Made by a program: the position numbers and the translations under genes. The notes under the pieces are model-generated. The model ran no database searches and was not told the DNA's origin. It was given only the letters and a program-made list of their open reading frames with translations. From contig NC_060062.1 in the NCBI RefSeq assembly GCF_020283565.1, positions 22,726,127 to 22,790,126 on the forward strand: DNA of 64,000 nucleotides. The letters run 5' to 3'. The stretch is from Trifolium pratense. Lineage: Eukaryota > Streptophyta > Magnoliopsida > Fabales > Fabaceae. This document shows, piece by piece, positions 9,562 to 20,727 of the stretch. Numbering within the stretch: position 1 is the first letter of the stretch; every line of letters starts with the position of its first letter.

Positions 9562-11188
9562 TGTTAGATAATAAAATAATAGTTTATGTTATTGAGCCTG
9601 TTAGTTTAGAGTCCATTAGGTTTTATTATATATTCTCTAGTAACCTTTTTGTAATGTTAAGTTATTGGTATTCTATTGAAACCCTAGCCGTCTTTCTCTT
9701 TTCCTACTATTTGTGTATATTTGATTGTAACATGGTATCGAGAGCTTGTTACGATCCGCCTTGATCCACTTGTCGCTTCCGCCGTCGAGTTCCCGAATAA
9801 TTTGGGAATGATGTGTTGTGTGATTGATTTGATTAATTTCTATTGGTTGGTCAAAATTGTTTTCTATTGAATTTAAGTGCAGCACGTTGCTTTTGTTTTT
9901 GCTGGGAAGAAAGTATCGTTGTTTCTTTTGGTTTTCGGTGACTTGCTTCTGGTTCCATTTTCGATGCTTCTTTGGTGGTGGGATTTAAGCATTCTTCAAA
10001 GTAAAGGGTGAAAGACATGTTTGTTGCAACTACTTCATTGTGTAATTTGATTTTGAATTGGCACGTGCACAGTAACTATTGGTTTGCAAAAACATTTGGT
10101 TCGGCAAGTCAGGACAAATACTTTGGTATTTTCATGGTGTTACTTTGTTACTGGTATGCTACTTCGTTTGTTTGTTTTGTTTGGATCATTTGAATTGAAT
10201 TTGTTGGATTTGATTCAGTTTGGTTCTAATTGATCGACTCTCTCTGTTAATTCTTCCGATAGCATTGCACTTCTCTCCCTATTGCACTTCTCTTCTGATT
10301 TGCATGTCTCCCCCTATTGCACTTCTGCATTGCACTTCTCCCTATTGCACTTCTGATTGTATTGCACTTCTCCCCTATTGCACTTCTTCTGATTGCATTG
10401 CACTTCTCCCTATAGCACTTCTTCTGATTCTATTGCACTTCTTTTCTGATTGCATTGCACTTCTCCCTCTATTGCACTTCTTCTGATTGCATTGCACTTC
10501 TCCCCCTATTGCACTTCTTCTGATTGCATTGCACTTCTTCTGATTGTATTGCACTTCTCTTCTAATTGCATTGCACTTCTTCTAATTGCATTGCACTTCT
10601 CCCCCTATTGCACTTCTTCTGATTGCATTGCACTTCTTCTGATTGTATTGCACTTCTCCCTATTGCACTTCTTCTGATTGATTGCACTTCTCCCTATTGA
10701 TTCTTATGATTGGTTTAGTTTGAATTTGTTCGATTGATTTGGTTTTTGGTTAGCTTGGACTGCATTGGATTGGATGTTGGATTAATTTGTTTTGGTTCTC
10801 CCCTTTTTGATGGTAAATGGCTGCTCTTAGTTGATCGTGATCTTAATTGGGTTGATTTGTTGTCAGGGCTAGTTTGTAACAAGCTTAAAGCTTAGTAAGC
10901 TTTAGCTTGAGGGGTGATGTTAGAAGTTTATTTTATTTGGTAGTTTATTTTATTTTCGTATTTTGTTTGACAAACTCATAATGCTTCTTGTTGATGCATC
11001 ATGAGTTTGAGAGTAGGTGTTAGATAATAAAATAATAGTTTATGTTATTGGGCCTGTTAGTTTAGAGTCCATTAGGTTTTATTATATATTCTCTAGTAAC
11101 CTTTTTGTAATGTTAAGTTATTGGTATTCTATTGAAACTCTAGCCGTCTTTCTCTTTTCCTACTATTTGTGTATATTTGATTCTAACA
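9562..11188 (+). mobile_element. Small non-autonomous LTR retrotransposon (171-bp LTRs)
   Basis: Direct repeats at 9562-9732 and 11018-11188 begin TGTTAGATAATAAA and end AACA, with about three differences. The 5-bp TATAA flanks both sides (9557-9561 and 11189-11193). A primer-binding site TGGTATCGAGAGC follows the 5' LTR at 9733. The 1285-bp interior has no gag or pol and contains a large minisatellite. LTR size resembles TRIM elements, but the interior is longer than a classical TRIM. A second TGTTAGAAG after a purine-rich tract at 10910-10919 could mark an older LTR start. Confidence 0.85.
10258..10700 (+). repeat. ATTGCACTTCT minisatellite inside the LTR element
   Basis: The core ATTGCACTTCT recurs more than 20 times, alternating with CCCTATTGC and TCTGATTGC variants, so higher-order units of about 35-50 bp can be seen. 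The two long ORFs through it simply translate the repeat and are not counted as genes. Confidence 0.85.
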
Positions 11189-11193
11189 TATAA

Positions 11194-12236
11194 GACTCAA
11201 TTGCAAAATATATAAGTTCATGAGGTATTTAGTTCAACAAGAATTTGATTTTTTTTTTTTACCATTGAAGAAAATATAAGTTTATTTTTTTTTAACCTTG
11301 ACATGATTCAAATATCAATTCTAAAATAGTCATTAGTGACATTTTAATTAGTAATAACTTCTTTTTTTCAATTCCATAAAAAAATCACGATTAGCAATGT
11401 TGTGACTCATAGATCTATGAAGGTTGGTTTTAAAAATATTGATTTTGTCATTCAAAAATGATGAGTGGTGCAACTTGTTCATTCATGTATAATTATCATA
11501 TAATGAGTAGAAAGAGCATCACTTCATGTAAGAAATTTTTTTAAAAAAAAAAACAAAATATTAAGGAAACCATTTTAGGTTCTATAGCTACCATCAAATG
11601 ACTTTAACACTATCTCACGTAATAATTAAACAATCCATTCATATTTTACTCTAATATTTGAAATTTTAAATAGTAATACATAAGCAACTCATTTTTATAA
11701 TATTTGATTGTACTAAACCTTGTCACTATCTAGTATGGTCATCAATATACACAACAAATAATTTTTATGTGTATAGTATGATTCCTTATGTAAAATATAT
11801 TTATAAAAAAAATACAAAATCCAACTTAAAATTAACCTTCAACTAATAGAGAAAAAAGCTAAGAAATTGTTCAATAAAACTATACTTTGGAACTCATTTG
11901 GGAAGTTTTAGTTTGACTTGAATTGTGAAAAGCGCATGCCTCTTGAATTATTGGGTATAAAACGTACCATTCAAGGCATGAATCACAAATGATTTTAGGA
12001 TGACATAGATAGGTTTCTGAATAATATATGTACTTTATGACTTTGAATGCCTTATTTTTCAAAGCTCCAACTCATCAAAAATAATACTGAAATTTAAAGG
12101 TTTATGATTTGTGGACATAGAACAGTGATAGCAACGGGTAGAGAAAGAAGAAAAATATGAGACATACTGATGATCATTAGATAAAAATTGATCTTTAGAT
12201 ATTATACATATCCAAATCATCATAGTAATGACGATG
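11194..12236. other. AT-rich intergenic DNA, no gene seen
   Basis: There are only short unsupported ORFs and homopolymer runs. No repeat boundaries are recognised. Confidence 0.45.
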
Positions 12237-12655
12237 TCAATTTAATAGAAGAAATACGAAAGAGGAGAGTGTCGGAAAAACCTTCGTAAGATTATGAATG
12301 TCTACAACTGTTTTGAATTGCAAATGAAAAGAACACTGCATTTGAACTACTTGAGTTGCAAGAAATGAGTTTAACACGATAATATCTGTGAATGATTTAT
12401 CCGTGTTGAAGGTAATTAATCTCATAAGGGTTGCCCTTAATTATCTCTGTTCCATAATTGAACAAGCACCAGTATCACTTGTAAAGCCAAAAGAAAATTA
12501 TCTCTGTTCCATAATTGAACAAGCACCAGTATCACTTGTAAAGCCAAAAGAAAAATGACAACTACCATTTCGGACAATACCTTCCGCGAAACTGCTATTG
12601 TGAATGTTACAAACAACGCCATCACAATTTAGCTTAACAAAATCAACATGAAAAA
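12237..12655 (-). pseudogene. Degenerate RNase H-like (RVT_3 type) fragment
   Basis: Read on the minus strand from about 12650, the translation contains VKLNCDG, then IVRNGSCHFSFGF and TGACSIMEQ. This follows the order seen in plant RVT_3 RNase H-like domains found with LINE-type elements (KLNCDGA, then GG-IRN--G-F--GF, then SVLEAEL). A stop follows MEQR, and a 57-bp internal tandem duplication repeats part of the domain. Weakly similar sequence continues to 12237. It is a decayed remnant; the parent element or gene cannot be identified. Confidence 0.5.
12440..12553 (-). repeat. Perfect 57-bp tandem duplication
   Basis: The unit starting ATTATCTCTGTTCC spans 12440-12496 and is repeated without visible change at 12497-12553. 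The period is a multiple of three, so the reading frame is kept across the junction. The identity suggests a recent duplication inside the RNase H remnant. Confidence 0.9.
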
Positions 12656-13277
12656 CGGAGAATTAGGAGTTCATCCTAACTCACGTCTTCCCATCTTTAC
12701 AAGTCAACAATAGCTTTTTCTTTCCTATTAGTAAGTAAAATCTGGTTGGTCTGTTATCCCAGCCTTGCATTCATCTGGTAAGAAATTACCTTATTCATTC
12801 CTTCTTTTAACCGCAACGCAGTTGTAACCACCACACAACCTTTGAGAACTTGGGAGACACATTTGGTGAAAGATTCTCATACAATGAGGTGACTTTCTTC
12901 ATTTTATTTTTGGAACACCACTTCATTCCTACTTATCTATAGATTTGTGAGGCAACTATTCCAACACTATTTCTCTTGTGACATTAATTTTCGTTTAAAA
13001 ATTGCATATTTAGTGTTGCTAATTTCACCATAAACACACTTGAATCCTCACCCATGAAAAAAAATTAAAAATAGTGACAGTGACCATAACATAGTAATTG
13101 AACATTTTTTGAACAAATACAGGATTTTATCTAAGATTTTACAAATACATTTTTTAAAAATAGTTACAATTCATATAAGATTTTATCTACGAACACAACC
13201 AATATGATAGCTTATTCACATAGTATTAGCCTATTTGATGTTATAGTAAGATTATCACAAGTGTGTTTTTCGGAAAT

Positions 13278-13469
13278 GGATTAGGTGCAGTCACGTTTTC
13301 TGTGCAGTCACGATATTTGTGACGGTCCGATCAAGAACAAAAGGTCTAATAAATGTATGTTATTTATGTTTAATAATTATGCGCTTAAATTAGGACTTTC
13401 CGATCTTAATCGGTCAGCTAACGATGTTTGACTGCATAACTGCATGCACTTTATGACTGCACTAAATCC
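13278..13469. mobile_element. Short MITE with GGATTAGGTGCAGTCA termini
   Basis: The left end GGATTAGGTGCAGTCA is matched by the inverted right end TGACTGCACTAAATCC. The body is 192 bp with no ORF. No clear target duplication was found, so the superfamily is open. Confidence 0.6.
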
Positions 13470-14174
13470 TGGTCCGGGTTTTTCTTTCTCATTACCGACC
13501 ATCAGAAAGGGCAATTCATTCTAGGGGGAGCACAAATTTTTGAAAGCTAATTATCATATATAGACACTATGGTAAACTTTGAACAACTAAGTTTGACAAG
13601 CAAATAAATTCCAGAAGAACCACCCTGTTACATATATAACTACTTAACTGAACTGCATTGACATCAAATTACATTGCAACAACAATGCATACAATCAAAC
13701 AAATGAAAACAGATGCATGATTGATTGATACTATTAAATCCTCTCGACACTCCCTATTTGCATTTAAATTAAGTTCGGAGAAGCGGAGGAACACAGGCAA
13801 ATACACAAACAAAAGATAAATTATAAATGACATACCTGTGTAGTGGCAGGACATTCAATATAAACAAATAACTCTTAAATTCACATCCTAAAAACCATAA
13901 ACTGATAAATCCGTCCATGATAAAAATTAGAACGACAAAAATGAAGAGATAAATTTATTTTTTTGAAAAAGCAAATGAAGAGATCAAATAGGCAATGAAC
14001 CTAATGGATGCAACAGCAACCATTGTCAAATTTCATGAAACCCTTGTTGTCAATACTCAAGTTAAACACTTCAGATGTAAATAAGCTATGCTGTTTATCC
14101 ACGTAGATGTAACCAACTGCAGAATATAAACTATTCATAAAATCAATTTCCTAAAAAAAAAAAAAAAAAAAATA

Positions 14175-14555
14175 TCACTTCTTTTTCTTGAGTTGTTTAA
14201 CTTTTGCATTAGGTTGGTCTTTGGATTTGCGTTTCCTGGTGAGAGCGAATTCACCAAACTTATGACCCACTTTTCCTTCAGTGATCTTACAGCGAATAGT
14301 GGTTTTCCCATTGTAAATTTTGACCTGGGAATCAACAAATTCTGGCAAGATAGTGGATCTCCGCGACCAAATGGTTTTGTTCTTCAAAAGTTCTGGATTC
14401 TTTTTCATCTTATGTAGGAATGCATCTATAAACGCTGGTTTGCGCGACACAACAGGAGCCGACGACGCCAGCTTCTTAGCAACAGGATTTGCAGTGTCAC
14501 CGGCGATTCCAAGAAACTGCTTGTTCAGAACCCTAAGCAAATCGGTTGGCCTCAT
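14175..14555 (-). CDS. RPS19: Mitochondrial ribosomal protein S19, nuclear-encoded with added presequence
   Basis: The 126-residue protein has an S19 core from about residue 40 to 109 ([19 protein letters not shown], then [24 protein letters not shown]). Residues 82-106 satisfy the S19 family signature (NGK-x6-I-x4-VG-x2-F-G-E-F-x2-T). S19 lies in the small-subunit head and contacts the 16S-type rRNA. The sequence follows plant mitochondrial rps19 rather than cytosolic S15 or bacterial S19. Residues 1-39 are extra, start [12 protein letters not shown], are poor in acidic residues and contain Arg, Lys and Ser, as in a mitochondrial targeting presequence. A lysine-rich tail of about 16 residues extends the C-terminus. 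A 3' splice site AATAG lies five bases upstream of the ATG, so the transcript probably has a 5' UTR intron. Sequence after the stop is a long T run. Targeting is inferred. Confidence 0.88.
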   Translation of the reverse strand: MRPTDLLRVLNKQFLGIAGDTANPVAKKLASSAPVVSRKPAFIDAFLHKMKKNPELLKNKTIWSRRSTILPEFVDSQVKIYNGKTTIRCKITEGKVGHKFGEFALTRKRKSKDQPNAKVKQLKKKK

Positions 14556-14872
14556 TCTTCCTATTCATACACAAAACTCACTCAAATTCAAAATTGTAAA
14601 ACTAAACATCGAAAATCAAACCAAAATGAGGTAACTTTATGGAGCATTTAGGAAAAAGATATTGCAAAATTTAGTTTATAAATCACTACTTAATGACATA
14701 ACTAATACACACAAAAAAACATTTCACTCATACAAAAACAGCAGTACACAATAATAATCCTCACACCTTGAAGGAGCAAGTGATTCCAACCCTTCAAAGT
14801 CCCCAATAACTTTTAATAATTTGTTGATTCCCTAACAAATTCACTTGCACCTTAACAAATTATTAGTGTTAG

Positions 14873-15045
14873 CCTGTTACGTACACAGACACCGGACACA
14901 ATATGGACATTGACACGTCGACACCGCTAATAATTTGAAAATATGACATAATATAATTTGATCATAAGTGTCGGTGTCGTGTCTAACACAAACGCGTGTC
15001 CAACACCAGGACACGCCTAATCCGATAAGTGTTTGTTCTTCATAG
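14873..15045 (-). mobile_element. MITE with GTGTCGGACACG-type interior, copy A (RPS19 5' intron)
   Basis: Its reverse complement runs parallel to 44658-44816, sharing TTATCGGATTAG/TTCTCGGATTAG, GTGTCCTGGTGT, GGACACGCGT and GGTGTCGAC. The short ORF it contains is shared among copies of this repeat and is not a gene. Confidence 0.7.
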
Positions 15046-15724
15046 TTTACAATACAAAATGCCACCCCTATTTTTACCTTAACAGGCTAATAATAACACT
15101 GCAAGCTCTCCTCCAACGCAACCTCTGATTATCAGCAAAAGCAACCACCCATATACTTTACAAGCTGAATAATAAACCTACTGCATAATCCTCAACAGCA
15201 ACCAAAGAGAAAAAGAAGTACAGTATAAGACAGATGAAACAACCAACACTGATACCAACTAGTACCCCAAGCCGAAAATCTTATGATAGAGCTAAGGGAT
15301 GAATAGCTCCATGTGCTCTTCCATTCTCAATTAAATCTACTTCCTTCTTGACTAACACAACCACACAAAACCATTGTCCCACTGAGATCGCCAATAATGC
15401 CTAACACAAACGCTCAACGCTAATGACGTTACAGAGATCTCAAGCCACTAAATTTAGACCCTCCACACTTCTGTAGAATCAGACTCCAACCTAGTAATCC
15501 CCAAACAAGCAAGAGGGTTTGCAAATTATTGCTCAATTTTATTGAAGGATCAAGCGATATGAATGACACTGTTTAAACAAGTCCTTCCTCTTCGATCAAG
15601 GACTACTAAAATGAAATCATTTGTATCTGTTTTGGCAACTTTCTGACATGTATATTTCTTTCACCAAATAGGCTAACAGGTATGAAATATGCGCAGAGAA
15701 CTTAAAAAAAAAAAAAACCATAAT

Positions 15725-15930
15725 ACTATATACACCAAAGTTGCTATATAGAAGCTATAGAGGAGCTTTACCAATTACCACTATAGCATAGCAGAATTTG
15801 GACAAACCGCTATCGTTCAACGATATGCTATGCAGTAGAAAATGTTGTCAAAATAGCGGCTATAGTGGCACCATAATACTATTGCATAGCAGAATTTTAA
15901 CAATCTGGTATCCGCAATTGACAACACTAG
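15725..15930. repeat. Repeat with CTATAGC-like palindromic motifs
   Basis: Motifs such as GCATAGCAGAATTT occur twice (near 15786 and 15886) among CTATAG and AGCGGCTATAGTGGC words resembling common plant MITE interiors. The ends are unclear. Confidence 0.35.
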
Positions 15931-16029
15931 TTAATACAATGAAGCCAAACACAATGTCAATGTCTAACACTATGCTTTTATTTACAAGACACCTCACATC
16001 GAACGCATAAAGAATAAAAACAGCGCGAA

Positions 16030-16215
16030 AGGGAAAATACTACTCAATTTTTTTCTTTTTTGTATTAAACCTCTGGTTCCCAGGAGAACGCCCCCCCAGT
16101 AATCCAGAATTCGGCAGCGAAGTAAGTAACGTCTTGCAAAAAATTGTTACCACCAGGAATCAAACTCAGGATCGGCCAAACGATTCATTCTAGGGAAGCT
16201 CATTAAGCACTTTTG
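16030..16215 (-). mobile_element. Probable SINE remnant, minus strand
   Basis: Read in reverse, it contains GAGTTTGATTCCTGG (B-box-like), TTACTTACTTCGCTGCCGAATTCTGG, then GGGAACCAGAGGTTTAATACAAAAAAGAAAAA at the 3' end. A related stretch lies at 24238-24310 (TTCTCAGAAG, GATAATCCAAAGTTCGGCTGCGAAATAAATAAGT read on plus). The assignment rests on recognition of this A-tailed legume repeat type. Confidence 0.45.
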
Positions 16216-16409
16216 TCCAATAAGAATTTTTATTTACATGACACTATACAATAAAAGCAGGATGAATTAAAACAAATTCAAGTAAATACATATATGCAGA
16301 ACATAAACATATAAGTGCATAGGAAATAATATTCATATCTTCAATTTTTCATTTTCAGATTATGCATAAGTGCTTTTTTCTAAGTAACGATTTTGAATGA
16401 TTGACTTAC

Positions 16410-16520
16410 AAGGAGAGAGGTGCGAGTGAGACGGTGAAGGGAGGGCTGGCAGCTAATGCGATCGAGAAGAGGACTGACCGAGCGAGCGAGATTGGAGACA
16501 GGAAATGGAAAAATCAGGGT
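16410..16520 (-). other. Probable 5' UTR exon of RPS19
   Basis: On the minus strand a CT-rich, GC-richer block ends CTCCTT followed by a strong donor GTAAGT (16409-16404). The acceptor AATAG at 14561-14565 joins it to GAAGATG-type sequence beginning at 14560, just before the RPS19 ATG. The implied intron of 1849 bp contains a MITE and SINE-like repeats. The 5' limit of the exon is estimated only. Confidence 0.6.
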
Positions 16521-16522
16521 TC

Positions 16523-17134
16523 TAACATTTATTTTAAAAAACAAAAAAACTAAAAGGTGGGTTTGTTTTATTTAAAAAAAAAAATGATTTGTATAGGGTA
16601 TTATTTTTGGTTAAAAGTTTTTTAACAAAAATTTTTTTTATAAAAGTTAAAATAGTTTATCTTAAAATATCATTTTAAGTATTTCATCGTTTTGTTATAG
16701 ATTTTTTGGATTATAAAATTTTAGAAAAATCTTTAAAAAATTATTTTAAATAGTTTTTTTAATAAAAAAAATTTTTTTAGAGATATTTTTTTTAAAAAAA
16801 ATCGTGATTTTTATTAAGTAAAAATGTCTAACATGAATATTTAAGTTATTTAATTTCAAATTTATTTTTTTAATTTATGAAAAGATGAGTTTGAAACAAA
16901 TTTTACTATTTTTAATTAAGTTATCATAAAAATTATTTTTAAAAAAAAATCTATTTTCTCATAATTATTTTTTATTTTGAAGGGCTTTTTTTTGTGTCAA
17001 GTAGTCTATGCTAGTTTAAAATATAATTATTATCAAGTTTTATAATTTTTCAACAAGTTTGAAAGTAAACTTCAAAGCCATCACGTCCTGAGACAATATC
17101 TTTATTTAAGGCAAAAATAGTAGAATGAATCTCT
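16523..17134. other. Very AT-rich intergenic DNA upstream of RPS19
   Basis: Long A and T runs dominate. No gene is visible. If the 5' UTR exon is correct, the first part is the RPS19 promoter, but no clear TATA element can be singled out. Confidence 0.4.
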
Positions 17135-17151
17135 AATTTAGAAGGCAATTT

Positions 17152-18177
17152 TTTTTCAACAAGTAAAAGTGGGATTATATTGACGCTTGCTGGAAGTTCT
17201 GTCTAACTAGCACAAGATGTGTCAGACAGAACCTCAAAAGTTTACAACCTTTACACAATTAGAAACTGCAAAACGTATGCTTAGTCAATGTCCAGACAAA
17301 CTAAAGGGCTCGACCACCACATATGAAAGTTAAGACCAAGATAAACATTATAGGTCTTCAACCACGAAAAATAATGTAACTTAACCTTATCTAGCATTTG
17401 AGAAATTGTAGTTGCCTTTGCCTTAAACACATAGTTATTTCTCTTGGTTCACATAACCCAGAACAACATAACCTAATCAGTTGCAGAAAAGAATGGCGAG
17501 CACGTAGTCCTCATGCTAAGTAAGAAAACTGAAGAAGATGGTCTCGTAACAAGTTCGGATCAGCCGATGAAGTGTTGATCCATGATCGAACTAAACCCCA
17601 CAGGGGGGCAAAAATAGGTTCCATTCCGCCGCACCCTGTCACACACAATTGGGAACCGTGATGAATGGTGTTGCACCTCACCAAGTTGTCTCGAGTGGGT
17701 AACCTGTTGCAAACCAGCCTCAAAGCCAAAATTGAGACCTTCAGGGGTACTTGTTTATGTCATATCAAGTTTGATATATCATCCACATCCTGGGGATCTA
17801 AAGTAGTGAGCAATTTATACGCGCTTTTGACCGAGTAACCACCACCGACGTGATGCTTCAATATCCACTGATCTGCAATGTTAGGCTGCAAAATAATATC
17901 CACTAGAAGATTCCTACACTCCCCTAATATCTCCTCTTCTCATGCCCACAACGAACGACGCCACTGCCAGGCCGTCCCTCCTACCTCCCAACCTAACGCG
18001 TGAACCTGACACTTAAAGTCAACACCCCCTAACCACAGATCAGTCCATAAAAAAGTTTCCACTCCACAACCAACCCGCCTCGCGATACTCTCCGTGAATC
18101 ACCACCTAAGGCCAGCCTCACCATCGCGAATACTCGCAACCTCCCTCCACCACGAAGACCCGCGCCGACCCGCTACC
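17152..18177 (-). mobile_element. 5'-truncated, decayed LINE (zf-RVT end) with 17-bp target duplication
   Basis: The minus-strand translation contains VPLKVSILALRLVCNRLPTRDNL and WWSSPLVCLD, parallel to the C-terminal region of the LINE at 29967-32420 (VPLKVSIFAWRLL, then WWSSPMLCL). An A-rich tail lies at its 3' end (plus coordinates 17152-17156). AATTTAGAAGGCAATTT at 17135-17151 and AATTTAGAAGGAAATTT at 18178-18194 form the target duplication. Stops interrupt the frame, so this is a dead copy. Confidence 0.85.
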
Positions 18178-18194
18178 AATTTAGAAGGAAATTT

Positions 18195-19084
18195 GATAAG
18201 CATATATTGTTAACTTCTTTGATGGAATGACTTCATCAATCAAATTATTTCTCTACAAAGAAGAGTTAGTGAAAAATAAAGTTTTAAAATGATCAACCTG
18301 CTCAACAATATTTTGAGACTAACTTTTTTTTTCTTTTTCTAATTTTAGCCACTCTATTACGTCTTAATTTTCGGATTTAAAAAAAATTGATTACTTTTAC
18401 CAATTTTTATATTTTTTTAGCTTATAAAAATGATTTATTTGCAGATTCCTTCTTCTAATAATGTATGCTTCAGGGTTCAGGCTAGGTCACCGTTAAAATA
18501 AAATAAAAAATTGTATGCTTCAGGTTATATTTTAATTTCAAAATTTTAATTTCAAAGTGAACTTATTTTGTTTATCAGTAAACTGATTATTTTGTAAGCC
18601 AAAATTGAATTAATAGAGAAGAGCCTAAAAACTAATTAAAGCACTAAGGTGTCCAAAATAACACTGAATAAAAATTGAAATAGTACTGTTTGGTTAGATA
18701 TATGTAGTTTCTTGGGATTGAATTGAGATATTTCATTTGTTTGTACATATGAGTTTCATGTGGAATTTATCACTTTGTTTACAAATAAATAAATGCTTAA
18801 AAAAATGGAAACGGTAGCAATAAGTGGTTGGAGAAGGTTTGGTCCAAAAAAAAAAAAGTAGTTGAAGAAGGTGAACATTAGTTCATTTTGTTAATTAAAA
18901 AATGTGAAAAGTAGGTTTGAACTCTAGGAAACTAAAATGGGAAACATAGTAACTTACCATTACTGTATCTGTAAAAATTTCTTAGTAACATTAGTAAGTA
19001 CTTCTGTTTTCAGTAAAAATATTGTGACATATGGAACTTTCATGATCGTTTTAATTGAAAACGAAATTTAGGCAAAATTATACT
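18195..19084. other. Intergenic DNA, no gene seen
   Basis: It is AT-rich with short repeats such as TTGTATGCTTCAGG near 18465 and 18512. No supported feature. Confidence 0.4.
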
Positions 19085-19390
19085 GAAGGTGCTTTATTTT
19101 ATTTTTTTGTAACACTTTGATTTTTTATCTTTTTTTTGTAACACTTTGATTTTTTTTTTGTAACACTATGATTCTTTATTATTTTTTATTTGTAACATTT
19201 AGGTCCTTTATTTTTTATAAATAAATAAGATAAGGACCAAAGTGTTACAAAAACAAAAGGACTAAAGTGTTACAAATAAAAAAGATAAAGGACCAAAGTA
19301 TCACAAATAAAATATAAAGGACCAAAATGTTACAAAAAAAAAAGATAAAGGAACAAAGTGTTATAAATAAATTAATAAGATAAAGATCTG
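19085..19390. repeat. Inverted repeat made of tandem GTAACACTTTGATT units
   Basis: The left arm carries three to four units of TTTGTAACACTTTGATTTTT. The right arm carries about five units of the complement (AAGGACCAAAGTGTTACAAA), so the RNA or single strand could form a long imperfect hairpin. Unit length is about 35-40 bp. The 64-residue ORF on the minus strand just translates the units. Confidence 0.75.
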
Positions 19391-20114
19391 CGATGTAATT
19401 TTGGCGAAAATTTATATAATAAAATAGTGAGGTGTCCAAATCATTAATTGATACAGAGAGAATGAAGCTTGTTTGAATAGTTTTAGTTTTTGCAATAGCT
19501 TACAAGAAGTGCTAATTAAAGATTATTTCTCTGGTTGCAATTAACTTGAGGTGTTATTTGCCATACAAACTATTGATTAAGAGCCTTTGATGAATTTTTA
19601 ATTTTAAGGATTAAAAAAAAGTTACATCCGTGCGTAATTATATCCTTTCTCCACTTATTTTTTTTAGGTTTATAATGTTGCCAATCAAATCGAATCTAGA
19701 ACAATAGAACTTTATTCATATTGTTCAAATTGCTCAACACTAGATCAAACCTAACCTAATGACTTTATTGAACCTTTTTTTTTGTTACCATGAATTTTAA
19801 GTGATTTTTTTTTCGCTCATCTTATGTTCTTGTAATGACATATTAATTGTCATCTATTCAATTTATGTTTAGATTTATCGTGAGTTTAACAAATTGACAG
19901 TGAACCATTTTCAGTAGTTTAGCATTGCATAAGACCTCCCCCCCCCCCCAAACTTTAATCAACAAAAGAAAATGCACCAATCTCTTATTATTATTATTAT
20001 TATTATTATTTTTTTTTTTTTTTTTCTTCATAGATAGTTATATAAATAAATATTTTAGTTTGGGTAAGCCTAGTTTCAGGCTTATCCGTGTGTAAGGAGG
20101 TTTTGGCCTAGTCC

Positions 20115-20130
20115 CCCTCCTTCTTTTGTT

Positions 20131-20169
<39 letters not shown>

Positions 20170-20170
20170 T
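20115..20170. repeat. (CT)n(AT)n microsatellite
   Basis: A TCTC run of about 26 bases passes directly into a TATA run. Nearby, 19985-20010 is a TTA run followed by a T homopolymer. Other sequence between 19391 and 20466 holds nothing recognised. Confidence 0.85.
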
Positions 20171-20466
20171 TTGATTTTTGAGCCAGTAGCACTTTGTTAC
20201 TCCTCTTTTTGAAACTAATTTGAAAATGATTAAGGTTAAAAAGTGTACATTATATTCAATAATAAACATATATCCCACGTTATCTTTTTCTTTTCTCACA
20301 AATATTCCTCATTCAAAAATAATCTTATTTGACTCTCAGAAATTAACCGTAAACATCTCTCAACCAAATTCAAACATTAAATTGTCGCATTGTGAAACTC
20401 GATAGCCAGTCTATTCCGCTAGACCCAACTTACATCGGTCCACAAACCTTTTTATGTAAGATTATA

Positions 20467-20727
20467 CTACCACCGTCCCCAATTATAAGGTCTTGTTTGA
20501 CCACTGCACGTACGCCAATGCATAATTTTGATTACTAATATCTTTAATTGTCTATTAGTAAAAATTATAAAAATTTAATATTTTGAAAATACTCATCAAA
20601 ACAAATTGAACAAGATCTTATATGTTAATATTTACATTTATAGATTATTAAAAAAATACGGACAAAACAAGGTAAATAAATAATACATTTTTGTTAAACA
20701 GAATCTTATAATTAGAGACGGAGGTAG
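20467..20727. mobile_element. Stowaway-like MITE (CTACCACCGTCCC termini)
   Basis: The left end CTACCACCGTCCCCAATTATAAG matches the inverted right end CTTATAATTAGAGACGGAGGTAG, with TA on each side. It is a sister of the element at 28485-28811 (shared AATGCATAATTTTGAT and ACTCATCAAAACAAAT). Confidence 0.8.

Noticed and set aside
10220..10677. Two ORFs of 75-88 residues rich in Leu, Ile, His
   Set aside because: They translate the ATTGCACTTCT minisatellite and have no start context or conserved pattern.
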